Shown here piece by piece: positions 9,712 to 18,820 of a stretch of DNA of 64,000 nt. A model generated the notes under the pieces. That model saw only the letters and a list, made by a program, of their open reading frames with translations. It was not told the DNA's origin and did no database searches. The first letter of the stretch is position 1. Each line of letters begins with the position of its first letter. The translations under genes were made by a program, and so were the position numbers. This stretch comes from Nonlabens marinus S1-08 (lineage in GTDB: Bacteria > Bacteroidota > Bacteroidia > Flavobacteriales > Flavobacteriaceae): positions 1,479,779-1,543,778 of the forward strand of contig NZ_AP014548.1 of the NCBI RefSeq assembly GCF_000831385.1, read 5' to 3'.

Positions 9712-10770
9712 CTAGACTGCTGTGGCACCACTGCCTATAGCATCGCAAATATACTGTTCATTTTGACAATATTGGGCTAATTTACTCTTAATCAATTGCT
9801 CAACTGTATCCTTATGTGCTGCTGGATAGAGCATGTGCACGTTAGCGCCTGCATCTAGCGTAAAGCAAACAGGAACGCCAGTTTCCTTACGATAAGCCCA
9901 GATTTCCTCGATAATCGACAAGGTGTTAGGTTTCATGAGGATAAAATAGGGATGCGATGTCATCATCATGGCATGTAATGTTAGTGCCTCACTTTCCGTA
10001 ATTTTTATAAAACCGTCAAGATCCCCAGTGTAAAGGCACTCTTTAATGGCTGTTAAATTGCTATGGGCTTGATGAAATCTCGCTTTCGCGAAAGCGTGCT
10101 CATTCATAAGTTCATGGCCTACGGTCGAGCTTACCGTTTTCTCTCCCTTATCCACTAGCAAGATGGTGTCTTGATAATCTTGAAAAACAGCATGTAATGA
10201 CTGGCTGACATCAACGCCAAAGAGGTCTGAGCTTCCAGAAGTTTCATCATGAGAACCCCAAACCACAAGTTTCCCTTCTAAACTACGGCAAGCACTCCCA
10301 GAGCCTAACCTCGCCAGAAAACTTGCTTTTTTCAAATCTATATCAGTTCCAGTGAGCTGGGATTCTAAATCGACGATACAAGAGGATAATGCGGCCATAC
10401 TACTGGCACTACTGGCAATACCGCTGCTGTGTGGAAAAGTGTTTGTAGTTTCTATTGTAAAATAATACTCCTTGATCCAAGGGGAATAGGAAATAATGCG
10501 TTTGAAATAAGACTCAATTTTAGGAGCAAATGAAGGTTTGAGCTTACCGTCCAACTTTATTTCAAAACCATGTTTTACTGCTTTAATAGCGGTCAATGTA
10601 GTTATTGTTTTACAATCGCTGAGCGTGAAACTAATAGACGGGTTTGCAGGTAATTGTACACCGTGTTTTCCCCAGTATTTGACTAGAGCAATGTTAGATG
10701 GTGCCTGCCATGAAGCTGAAAGTTGATCAACTAGTGTTACAGGTTCGTGGAGTATAAATTGATCTTCCAA
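9712..10770 (-). CDS. mvaD: Diphosphomevalonate decarboxylase
   Basis: 352 residues. Diagnostic motifs: APSNIALVKYWGKHG (~25-39), the phosphate loop SSGIASSASSMAAL (~115-130), GSGSACRSLEGKLVVWG (~155-172) and DAGANVHML near residue 300. Catalyses ATP-dependent decarboxylation of mevalonate diphosphate to isopentenyl diphosphate. First gene of a two-gene unit with mevalonate kinase. A copy of the 16-bp palindrome (10081-10096) is translated here as AFAKA inside HAFAKARF. Confidence 0.93.
   Translation of the reverse strand: MEDQFILHEPVTLVDQLSASWQAPSNIALVKYWGKHGVQLPANPSISFTLSDCKTITTLTAIKAVKHGFEIKLDGKLKPSFAPKIESYFKRIISYSPWIKEYYFTIETTNTFPHSSGIASSASSMAALSSCIVDLESQLTGTDIDLKKASFLARLGSGSACRSLEGKLVVWGSHDETSGSSDLFGVDVSQSLHAVFQDYQDTILLVDKGEKTVSSTVGHELMNEHAFAKARFHQAHSNLTAIKECLYTGDLDGFIKITESEALTLHAMMMTSHPYFILMKPNTLSIIEEIWAYRKETGVPVCFTLDAGANVHMLYPAAHKDTVEQLIKSKLAQYCQNEQYICDAIGSGATAV
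10081..10096. repeat. 16-bp palindrome copy 2 (perfect, in mvaD)
   Basis: Exact CGCTTTCGCGAAAGCG inside coding sequence, read as AFAKA. Confidence 0.95.
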
Positions 10771-10842
10771 AGAATTGTAAAGTTTAGAACAAATATAAAG
10801 CTTCGGGAGTTGTGTGAAAGGCCGTTTTTATATCAAGGGCTA

Positions 10843-12096
10843 CTACATTCCTGTACGTATGGCCTCAACAGGATCCAGTCGTGCAGCAACAAAAGCTGGG
10901 ATGACACCAGCTATCAGACCGATTATAGCAGAAATGCTTGTGCCTAAAATGATATTTTTAAGCGAAAGAATAAATTCAAAATCGTCAACAGCAAGGTTGG
11001 CCCCAAGGGTAGCAAGCCAGACAAAAAACAATCCAAACAAACCTCCAAAAATGGCAAGTATTACAGATTCAAATAAAAACTGAGAAAGTATAAAACGACT
11101 TTTGGCACCCAGAGATTTTTGAATCCCAATAAGGTTCGTGCGTTCTTTTACACTTACAAACATGATGTTAGCAATCCCAAAACCGCCTACCAGCATTGAA
11201 AACCCAGAGATTATCACGCCTATAAGAGTCATTACACCTGTAACTTGATCTAAAAAGTCAGCAAATCCTTTTAACGGATTGATAAAAAAGGTGCTCAAAT
11301 CGTCGCCTTTTAAACCTCGAGAGTTGCGCAGTCGTTGCTCTACTGTAGCCATGAATTCATCAAGATCCACTCCTGCTTTGGGTTTCATTATAAGAGCCGT
11401 GGTGGTGTTTTTATTAGTGTCACTGTAGATACGTCTCACAAAATTCACAGGGATAAATGCAGATTCATCTTTACTAGGACCGAATGCACCAGCACCTTCT
11501 TTTTCTAAAACTCCAATCACTGTGAATTTGTTCCCATATAAACGTATTCGTTTTCCTATAGGGTTTGTGTTATCAAATAGACTCTGTGCTATTTCGTAAC
11601 CTAAAACGACAACTGGAGAACCGCTTACATCTTCAGAATCATTGAAAAAACGCCCGTCGGTTAATTTTAAGTTTTCTAATTGATAGAAATCGCTAGTATG
11701 TGGTTGAATCCCGACTCCAGTAACTGTCTTGTCTTCAAACTTTATATTTTCAGGTGCGGTGAAAAAAGTGTAGGTGATAGCATCTAGGTTTGGGACACTG
11801 CGTTTGAGCATTAGGTATTCTTCATAGCTCACATTTGGGAAATTTTGATACTGATAGGGTTCTAATTCGGTAGGTCCAAAAGATCTATTGAGTACGTAAA
11901 TTGTAGAAATATCTAGGGAACTTAACCCGTCTTTGATCTCATTTTCTAGTGAGTCAATAGCGGCCAAAACGCCAATGATCGCAAATATTCCAATGGTAAC
12001 GCCTAGTAACGAAAGGAAAGTTCTTAATAGATTGGTACGTAATGCATTGAGCGCGAAGAAGAAACTCTCCTTAAGAACTCTTAGATAGATAAGCAT
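10843..12096 (-). CDS. MacB/FtsX-type ABC transporter permease
   Basis: 417 residues. One N-terminal membrane helix (~20-42, LLRTFLSLLGVTIGIFAIIG), a large periplasmic MacB_PCD domain (~45-270), then three C-terminal helices of the FtsX fold with the conserved VKERTNLIGIQKSLGAK stretch (~300-320) and the ending ARLDPVEAIRTGM. This family moves macrolides, lipoproteins or signals by mechanotransmission. No ATPase gene is adjacent, so its partner must be elsewhere. Substrate not predictable. The first in-frame ATG is used. Confidence 0.9.
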   Translation of the reverse strand: MLIYLRVLKESFFFALNALRTNLLRTFLSLLGVTIGIFAIIGVLAAIDSLENEIKDGLSSLDISTIYVLNRSFGPTELEPYQYQNFPNVSYEEYLMLKRSVPNLDAITYTFFTAPENIKFEDKTVTGVGIQPHTSDFYQLENLKLTDGRFFNDSEDVSGSPVVVLGYEIAQSLFDNTNPIGKRIRLYGNKFTVIGVLEKEGAGAFGPSKDESAFIPVNFVRRIYSDTNKNTTTALIMKPKAGVDLDEFMATVEQRLRNSRGLKGDDLSTFFINPLKGFADFLDQVTGVMTLIGVIISGFSMLVGGFGIANIMFVSVKERTNLIGIQKSLGAKSRFILSQFLFESVILAIFGGLFGLFFVWLATLGANLAVDDFEFILSLKNIILGTSISAIIGLIAGVIPAFVAARLDPVEAIRTGM

Positions 12097-12255
12097 ACGT
12101 ACTAAATTTTAATTTTATCGAGATTTACAATGGTTAGACCAACCGATTCAAAGAATGTTACAATTAATGGTTAAAAATACAGTAGCTTATTGTGAGTTCT
12201 ACCTTATTTGGAGTTATTATCAAATATGTTGCATTTTTGAAATAAAAATATTCTT

Positions 12256-12810
12256 ATGAAAATTGTCAATTTTTTAAGGCTTTTTGGTATTTGCCTCTTC
12301 AGTCTATATATAGTTTCTTGTGAAGACGATGTTGAGGATTTTGAACCTGTCTCTATAAATCCACCAGCAATTAATTCAGATTCTAACTTTGCCATCAATC
12401 GCACCTCTTATAATTTGAAGGCGGCTTTAGGAAATCAAGTTACCGTTGATGGAACTGAAGGGTATCAATTTGTTTTTATAGGCAATGGTCTGACCGCAAT
12501 AAATGGAGTAATAGAAGGTAGGGGGGCGATTGTTCAATTAGTATTGTTTAAGAATGACAACCCTAGAGAGGTTTCTGGTACTTATTTGATCCGAGATAAT
12601 GAGGCTAACCTTACCGCGCAACTTGCCTATTCTTTAGAATTTGATCCGTCTGTAGCGGGTGATGCAGATGATCAACTTGCTAGCGGTACTGTAGTAGTAG
12701 AGGAGCTGGCAAATAATCAAATCAGGATGACAATCAGCGACGCAGTAACTACAACTGGGATGCAAGATTTCACCCTGTTCTTTGAAGGTGGTGTTTTAGT
12801 GTTGAACTAA
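12256..12810 (+). CDS. Uncharacterised lipoprotein
   Basis: 184 residues. Signal peptide with a lipobox SLYIVSC (Cys22) followed by acidic residues EDD, so it is probably lipidated and surface or periplasm facing. The mature part is beta-rich (GYQFVFIGNGLTAINGVIEGRG; SGTYLIRD). I recognise no family. Flanked by the divergent ABC permease and by purH. No partner suggested by context. Confidence 0.75.
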   Translation: MKIVNFLRLFGICLFSLYIVSCEDDVEDFEPVSINPPAINSDSNFAINRTSYNLKAALGNQVTVDGTEGYQFVFIGNGLTAINGVIEGRGAIVQLVLFKNDNPREVSGTYLIRDNEANLTAQLAYSLEFDPSVAGDADDQLASGTVVVEELANNQIRMTISDAVTTTGMQDFTLFFEGGVLVLN

Positions 12811-12889
12811 ACATTCATTTTGTTGATCGATGGTTCAAAACCAATTAAAGCTTCTAGTGTCAAAAAACAGCTTTGGTGAGGCTTTGCTT

Positions 12890-12897
12890 TATTTTTG
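12890..12897 (+). promoter_or_regulatory. Bacteroidota -7 box upstream of purH
   Basis: TATTTTTG matches the TAnnTTTG element, 29 bp before the purH ATG. A TTTG at 12872 lies closer than the usual ~17-19 bp, so the -33 element is unclear. Confidence 0.5.
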
Positions 12898-12926
12898 CAT
12901 TTTAGATTCTAACCTACCTTTTTATC

Positions 12927-14474
12927 ATGAGCCAAATCAAAGCACAAAGCGCCTTAATTTCCGTATTTCATAAAGATGGGCTTGCTCCCATTGTTAGAAA
13001 AATGAAAGACTTGGGAATCACTATTTATTCCACTGGTGGAACTGAGAAATTCATTAAAGAACTTGATGTGCCCGTTGTGCCTGTAGAAGACGTAACCTCG
13101 TACCCGTCAATTTTAGGTGGTCGTGTGAAGACACTGCACCCTAAAATCTTTGGAGGAATTCTCAACCGTCGCGATCATGAAACAGATCCAGCTCAATTGG
13201 CAGAATTTGATATCCCGCAAATCGATATAGTTATTGTAGATCTGTATCCTTTTGAAGATACCGTGGCGAGTGGCGCAAGTGAGCAAGACATCATTGAGAA
13301 AATAGACATAGGCGGTATCTCATTGATAAGGGCAGCTGCTAAAAATTTCAAAGACACTTTGTGTATTGCGACCATGCAAGATTATGCAGAGCTTTTAGAG
13401 GTTTTAGAATCAGGAAATGGGTCAACGACACTAGAGCAACGCAAGAAATTTGCTACCACTGCATTTAACGTCTCTTCGCATTACGATAGCGCCATCTATA
13501 ATTACTATGCAGGCGACGATCTAGAGAAATCCTTAAAGGTGAGTGAGCAACACGTGATGCCATTGCGCTATGGAGAAAATCCACACCAGCGCGGGTGGTT
13601 CTTCGGTAATTTTGATGAGATGTTTGTCAAACATCACGGTAAGGAGTTGTCTTATAATAATTTACTAGATGTTGATGCGGCAGTAAACCTAATGAGCGAA
13701 TTTGTAGATGACATGCCTACCTTTGCCATATTTAAGCACAACAACGCCTGTGGCATCGCACAGCGGGAAAGTATACATGATGCATATGTTGACGCCTTAG
13801 CTGGCGATCCGGTTTCTGCTTTTGGGGGTATTTTAATTGCTAATAAAGAAATTGATGTGCCTACCGCTGAAAAAATCAATGAATTATTCTGTGAGGTGGT
13901 CATCGCTCCTTCCTTTGATAGCGCTGCACTAGAGATTCTTAAAAGCAAGAAAAATAGAATCATGCTGGAACTTGTTGAAGGTGCGCTTTCGCGAAAGCGA
14001 GATACCAACAAACTCGAGGTGCGAGCATCATTAAACGGTTATTTAGTACAAGATGCTAACTTGAAAACCGATACGAAAGAGAGTTTTAAGGAAGCGACAG
14101 ATAAAAAACCTACCAATTCCCAAGTGGAAGATTTATTGTTTGCTTCAAAAATATGCAAGCATACCAAGTCAAACACTATCGTTCTAGCAAAGGGTAAGCA
14201 GCTCTGCGCTAGTGGTACTGGGCAAACCTCTAGAGTTGACGCTTTAAATCAAGCCATTCATAAAGCAAAATCCTTCAATTTTGACCTTGATGGAGCTGTT
14301 ATGGCAAGTGATGCTTTTTTTCCATTTCCCGATTGTGTGGAAATTGCGGATAATGCAGGAATAACAGCTGTTATACAGCCAGGAGGCTCGATCAAAGACC
14401 AACTTTCTATTGACTATTGCAATAAAAACGATATTGCTATGGTTTTTACTGGTACAAGGCATTTTAAACACTAG
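12927..14474 (+). CDS. purH: Bifunctional AICAR transformylase / IMP cyclohydrolase
   Basis: 515 residues, the usual PurH length. N-terminal IMP cyclohydrolase (MGS-like) domain ~1-190 with ISVFHKDGL, STGGTEKFI and TLHPKIFGGIL; C-terminal formyltransferase domain with RYGENPHQ, FKHNNACGIA, DPVSAFGGI and the closing GGSIKD and TGTRHFKH. Performs the last two steps of de novo IMP synthesis in the cytosol. Another purine gene, purK, lies at 59814. A palindrome copy at 13984-13999 is translated as ALSRKR between the first and second halves of the transformylase domain. Confidence 0.96.
   Translation: MSQIKAQSALISVFHKDGLAPIVRKMKDLGITIYSTGGTEKFIKELDVPVVPVEDVTSYPSILGGRVKTLHPKIFGGILNRRDHETDPAQLAEFDIPQIDIVIVDLYPFEDTVASGASEQDIIEKIDIGGISLIRAAAKNFKDTLCIATMQDYAELLEVLESGNGSTTLEQRKKFATTAFNVSSHYDSAIYNYYAGDDLEKSLKVSEQHVMPLRYGENPHQRGWFFGNFDEMFVKHHGKELSYNNLLDVDAAVNLMSEFVDDMPTFAIFKHNNACGIAQRESIHDAYVDALAGDPVSAFGGILIANKEIDVPTAEKINELFCEVVIAPSFDSAALEILKSKKNRIMLELVEGALSRKRDTNKLEVRASLNGYLVQDANLKTDTKESFKEATDKKPTNSQVEDLLFASKICKHTKSNTIVLAKGKQLCASGTGQTSRVDALNQAIHKAKSFNFDLDGAVMASDAFFPFPDCVEIADNAGITAVIQPGGSIKDQLSIDYCNKNDIAMVFTGTRHFKH
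13984..13999. repeat. 16-bp palindrome copy 3 (perfect, in purH)
   Basis: Exact CGCTTTCGCGAAAGCG, read as LSRKR within GALSRKRDT. Confidence 0.95.
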
Positions 14475-14482
14475 AAATGTGG

Positions 14483-14490
14483 TAGTTTTG
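14483..14490 (+). promoter_or_regulatory. -7 box for the mreB operon
   Basis: TAGTTTTG fits TAnnTTTG, 38 bp before the mreB ATG and just after purH. No clear TTG at the expected upstream spacing. Confidence 0.45.
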
Positions 14491-14528
14491 CAAAGCCCTA
14501 ATAACTAACGTTTTTCCACTTCATTCTT

Positions 14529-15560
14529 ATGGGATTTTTTGATTTTCTCACAGAAGATATTGCCATCGATCTAGGTACGGCAAATACATTAATCGTCCAC
14601 AACGGTAAAGTTGTCGTAGACAGCCCGTCTATTGTGGCCAGAGATCGAACAACAGGAAAGATTATCGCTGTGGGTAAGGAAGCTGCAATGATGCAGGGGA
14701 AAACTCATGAAAACATCAAAACCATCCGTCCATTGAAGGATGGAGTTATTGCAGATTTTGATGCAAGTGAGAAAATGATCTCTATGTTTATTAGAGAAAT
14801 TCCAGCACTTAAGAAAAAGCTGTTCACACCATCATTACGTATGGTCATCTGTATACCTTCAGGTATTACTGAGGTAGAGATGAGAGCGGTAAAGGATAGT
14901 GCGGAGCGAGTAAACGGTAAGGAAGTGTATCTGATCCATGAACCTATGGCAGCAGCCATCGGTATTGGTATTGACATCATGCAACCTAAAGGGAACATGA
15001 TTGTAGATATAGGTGGAGGAACTACTGAAATCGCAGTTATAGCTTTAGGAGGTATAGTTTGTGACAAATCTGTAAAGATTGCCGGTGACGTTTTCACTAA
15101 CGATATCGTTTATTATATGCGTACCCAGCACAACCTTTATGTGGGGGAGCGCACTGCTGAAAAAATTAAGATTCAAATAGGCGCCGCGACTGAAGATCTA
15201 GAAGTGCCGCCAGAAGAGATGAACGTTCAAGGACGTGATTTGTTGACTGGAAAGCCTAAAGAGGTAAAAATTGGTTATCGCGAGATTGCAAAAGCACTAG
15301 ATAAATCCATTTTACGTGTGGAAGATGCGGTAATGGAAACATTATCTCAAACTCCTCCAGAACTAGCAGCTGATATTTATAATACAGGTATCTACCTAGC
15401 CGGTGGTGGTTCTATGTTACGTGGACTCGACAAACGCTTGTCTCAAAAAACAGATCTTCCCGTTTACATCGCTGAAGATCCATTAAGAGCAGTAGTAAGA
15501 GGTACTGGTTTGACTCTTAAAAATTTGGAGAAATACAAAAGCGTATTAGCTAACAAGTAA
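14529..15560 (+). CDS. mreB: Rod shape-determining protein MreB
   Basis: 343 residues. Actin-fold phosphate motifs IDLGTANTL (~13-21) and DIGGGTTEIAV (~160-170), adenosine motif AGGGSMLRGL (~290-300). The short N-terminus MGFFDFLTE is amphipathic and probably membrane-binding. Polymerises under the inner membrane to guide peptidoglycan synthesis. First gene of a five-gene elongasome operon (mreB-mreC-mreD-mrdA-rodA) with gaps of 6 bp or overlaps. Confidence 0.97.
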   Translation: MGFFDFLTEDIAIDLGTANTLIVHNGKVVVDSPSIVARDRTTGKIIAVGKEAAMMQGKTHENIKTIRPLKDGVIADFDASEKMISMFIREIPALKKKLFTPSLRMVICIPSGITEVEMRAVKDSAERVNGKEVYLIHEPMAAAIGIGIDIMQPKGNMIVDIGGGTTEIAVIALGGIVCDKSVKIAGDVFTNDIVYYMRTQHNLYVGERTAEKIKIQIGAATEDLEVPPEEMNVQGRDLLTGKPKEVKIGYREIAKALDKSILRVEDAVMETLSQTPPELAADIYNTGIYLAGGGSMLRGLDKRLSQKTDLPVYIAEDPLRAVVRGTGLTLKNLEKYKSVLANK

Positions 15561-15566
15561 TAGAGA

Positions 15567-16394
15567 ATGCAACATATCATCAATTTTCTGATCAAGTACA
15601 GAAATTTGCTGTTGTACCTAGTCTTGTTCTCAGTAGCGATGGTATTTACTATTCAATCTCATGAATACCATAGGACTACCTTCATTCATTCCACAGGTAA
15701 TGTTACCGGAGAGATTTTAGAAACTCGCAAAGACATTTATGAGTATTTTGATCTGGACCAGCAAAATCAATATTTGAGTGAGGAGAATGCTAGATTGCGC
15801 ATGCGGTTATTAGCATTAGGAGACACCCTTCTAGGAGGTGAATCTACTTTGATATTTTCAGACAGTTTACCTTACCGCGTGATTCCGTCGCGTGTTATTA
15901 AAAACGCTTATGATAAGTTAGATAACTTCATTACACTGGATATAGGTAGTAAACGAGGTGTTGAGCCAGATATGGGAGTAATTACAAGCAATGGTCTGGT
16001 AGGGATCGTTGATGTAACCTCTGCAGATTTTTCAAGAGTCATTTCCATATTAAATTCTGAGATCTCTTTGAATGCGCAAATTAAAGGAACATCGACAATT
16101 GGGTCTTTGACCTGGGATGGTACTGATCCTTATACAATGAGTTTGATAGATGTTCCTAGATTAGCTCGTGTAAAAAAAGGAGATACTATAATTACTGGGC
16201 AGCAGTCCACAACCTTTCCAGCCGATGTTCAAATAGGAGTAGTAGAAAATGCGGTACTGACAGACAATGGGTCGAGGTACGATATACAAGTAAGACTTTT
16301 TAATGACATGACAGACTTAGGCTATGTTTATGTTATCAAAAAGAGAGATAAGGAAGCCATTCAAATCATCGATACCCTGCAGGTAAATGAATAA
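15567..16394 (+). CDS. mreC: Rod shape-determining protein MreC
   Basis: 275 residues. One N-terminal membrane helix (~12-28), a coiled-coil stretch (~60-85, QQNQYLSEENARLRMRLLAL) and the periplasmic MreC beta domain (VIKNAYDKLDNFITLDIGSKRGV, GLVGIVDV). Scaffolds the elongasome and activates PBP2. Overlaps mreD by 8 bp. Confidence 0.94.
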   Translation: MQHIINFLIKYRNLLLYLVLFSVAMVFTIQSHEYHRTTFIHSTGNVTGEILETRKDIYEYFDLDQQNQYLSEENARLRMRLLALGDTLLGGESTLIFSDSLPYRVIPSRVIKNAYDKLDNFITLDIGSKRGVEPDMGVITSNGLVGIVDVTSADFSRVISILNSEISLNAQIKGTSTIGSLTWDGTDPYTMSLIDVPRLARVKKGDTIITGQQSTTFPADVQIGVVENAVLTDNGSRYDIQVRLFNDMTDLGYVYVIKKRDKEAIQIIDTLQVNE

Positions 16395-16893
16395 CGATGT
16401 TTTTAAAATAGCGTTCAGGTTTATAGGATTATTGGTACTTCAGATCTTTTTGATGGATCAAATCAACTTTTTGGGATATATCAATCCTATGATTTATGTG
16501 TTATTCATCTTCTTGTACCCATTTGAGAATAACCGCTTACTGTTTTTAGTGCTTTCCTTTGGTTTAGGCCTGATTTTGGATACATTTCAAGATACGGGTG
16601 GTGCTCACGCAGCAGCTTGTGTAACCTTAACCATTGTAAGGCCTTACTTGTTGAAACTTGTTTATGGTGAGAGTTATAAAATGAAGAATATCAAAGTGTT
16701 GACTACTGGTGTAGATAGGATTTTCTTATTGTTATTGTTGTGCGTGTTTATTCATCATTTGGTGTTTTATACTCTAGTAATTTTTAACATGTCACAGATA
16801 CTCCAGCTTCTAAAAATGACGTTGAGTGTGGGAATAGCAAGTATTGTGGTAAGTATGACTGTGTTATTATTAATTAAACCTAGAAGATCTTAA
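16387..16893 (+). CDS. mreD: Rod shape-determining protein MreD
   Basis: 168 residues with about five hydrophobic helices. Recognised mainly by its position between mreC and mrdA and by the MreD-like stretch INPMIYVLFIFLYPF and LDTFQDTGGAHA. Integral inner-membrane partner of MreC. The start overlaps the mreC end, and the next gene follows after 1 bp. Confidence 0.88.
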   Translation: MNNDVFKIAFRFIGLLVLQIFLMDQINFLGYINPMIYVLFIFLYPFENNRLLFLVLSFGLGLILDTFQDTGGAHAAACVTLTIVRPYLLKLVYGESYKMKNIKVLTTGVDRIFLLLLLCVFIHHLVFYTLVIFNMSQILQLLKMTLSVGIASIVVSMTVLLLIKPRRS

Positions 16894-16894
16894 T

Positions 16895-18820
16895 ATGAAG
16901 AAGTTACTTCTCCTGTTTTTTGTGAGCATTACGGGTCTCATTTTCTTGGGTAGGTTGGTGTATTTACAGATTTTTAATGACGAACTAAAACTCAAATCAG
17001 AATTGAACGCCGTTAAGACGGTTTTTGATTATCCAGAACGTGGTTTCATTTATGACCGTAACGGTCAGTTGATGGTTGCAAATCAAACCGCATATGACGT
17101 TATGGTCGTTCCAAGAGAGGTAAAAGCATTTGACACACTTGAGTTGTGCGGTTTGTTACAAATGGACAAGGCAGATTTGATCAAACAAATTGAGAAAGCA
17201 AAAAACTGGTCTTGGCGCAAGCCTAGTGTTGTAATGCCTCAACTTACCCAAATGGAATATGCTCCACTTCAAGAAAAATTACGCAAGTTTCCTGGTTTCT
17301 ATACACAGCGCAGATCGTTGCGTAAATACCTAGTGGATCACAGCGCTAATGTATTAGGGTACATTCGAGAAGTGAATCAAGCTGTTATTGATGTAGATGA
17401 ATCCTATGAAATGGGAGATCTTATAGGTAAAAGCGGTATTGAGTCTCAATATGAAAAAGAACTGCGTGGTAAGAAGGGAGTAAAAAGATTTTTGAGAGAT
17501 AATTTCGGTAGGCCAATTGCTTCTTATGAAAATGGAAGGTTTGATACGATCCCAAAAGCGGGTGCAAACCTTACGGTTACCTTAGATAGCAAATTGCAGG
17601 AATACGGTCAGCAACTCATGGAAAATAAACGCGGCGGTATTGTTGCGATAGAGCCTAAAACAGGAGAAATTCTAAGTTTGATCTCCGCACCGTTTTATGA
17701 CCCAAGTGTCACCATGGGACGGGAACGTTCTAAAAACATTAACGCGCTCATTAGAGACACGATACAAATGCCTACCTACAACAGAGCGTTACAGGCAGAG
17801 TATGCGCCAGGGTCACCATTTAAGGTGTTGGGAGCACTTATTGGGCTACAGGAAAATGCAATTACGGTAAACGATAGATTTTATTGCAATCATGGCTATA
17901 ATTATGGAGGTCGCAAAAAACTAGGCTGTCACAGCCATTCCAGCCCATTGTCCATGGAAAGAGGAATCGCCGAGTCCTGCAATGCTTATTTTGCACAAGT
18001 ATATAGGAAGATCATTGAAGGGCAAAAAAATAGCCACGTGGGAATGGACGTTTGGAATAAGCACGTGACCTCTTTTGGATTAGGAAACTTTTTAGGTTAC
18101 GATTTACCAGTAGGAAGAAAGGGACGCGTTCCAGATAGTGATTATTATGATAAGGTTTACCCTAGTGGCAATTGGTATGCTACGACCACTATTTCTAATA
18201 GCATAGGACAAGGCGAGGTAGTAGCCACACCTATACAGTTGGCGAATATGACTGCAGCCATCGCTAATCGCGGTTATTTTTATACTCCTCATATTCTAAA
18301 AGAAAAGGATGGAGTGCCTATCCAAGAAGATAAGTATACTACGAAGAGATTTACGACCATAGATGCAAAACACTTTGAGCCGGTAATCGAGGGGATGAAT
18401 CAGGTTTACAAAACGGGTACAGCCTCCAGCGTTCAAATTCCTGGAATAGAAATATGTGGTAAAACTGGAACGGCAGAGAATTTTGCTAAAATCAATGGCG
18501 TTACTACACAACTAACTGACCACAGTGTGTTTATCGCATTTGCACCTAAAGACGATCCTAAAATTGCTATTGCTGTATTTATTGAAAACGGATATTGGGG
18601 TTCCCGCTATGCAGCAAAAATTGCCAGTCTTATGATTGAAAAACATTTGAAAGGCGAAATCACTAGAACTGATTTAGAAGATTGGGTATTAAACCATACA
18701 CTGGAAGAAGAGTATGCTAAACCCTACAGTGGTAAACCCTTTCAAATCAATGGACCACCTGTGCAAATCCCAGGCCCACCAGTATCTATCCAACGACCCA
18801 ACTCAGAAAATAAGTTTTAG
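16895..18820 (+). CDS. mrdA: Penicillin-binding protein 2 (elongasome transpeptidase)
   Basis: 641 residues. N-terminal membrane anchor (~3-22), PBP dimerisation/pedestal domain (~50-220, with YDRNGQLMVAN), then the transpeptidase domain with active Ser307 in SPFK, S361-C362-N363, and the KTG motif at K523 in CGKTGTAEN. Cross-links lateral-wall peptidoglycan together with RodA. The C-terminus is a proline-rich tail with three similar segments (PFQINGPPVQIPGPPVSIQ). Its stop codon shares one base with the next start. Confidence 0.95.
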   Translation: MKKLLLLFFVSITGLIFLGRLVYLQIFNDELKLKSELNAVKTVFDYPERGFIYDRNGQLMVANQTAYDVMVVPREVKAFDTLELCGLLQMDKADLIKQIEKAKNWSWRKPSVVMPQLTQMEYAPLQEKLRKFPGFYTQRRSLRKYLVDHSANVLGYIREVNQAVIDVDESYEMGDLIGKSGIESQYEKELRGKKGVKRFLRDNFGRPIASYENGRFDTIPKAGANLTVTLDSKLQEYGQQLMENKRGGIVAIEPKTGEILSLISAPFYDPSVTMGRERSKNINALIRDTIQMPTYNRALQAEYAPGSPFKVLGALIGLQENAITVNDRFYCNHGYNYGGRKKLGCHSHSSPLSMERGIAESCNAYFAQVYRKIIEGQKNSHVGMDVWNKHVTSFGLGNFLGYDLPVGRKGRVPDSDYYDKVYPSGNWYATTTISNSIGQGEVVATPIQLANMTAAIANRGYFYTPHILKEKDGVPIQEDKYTTKRFTTIDAKHFEPVIEGMNQVYKTGTASSVQIPGIEICGKTGTAENFAKINGVTTQLTDHSVFIAFAPKDDPKIAIAVFIENGYWGSRYAAKIASLMIEKHLKGEITRTDLEDWVLNHTLEEEYAKPYSGKPFQINGPPVQIPGPPVSIQRPNSENKF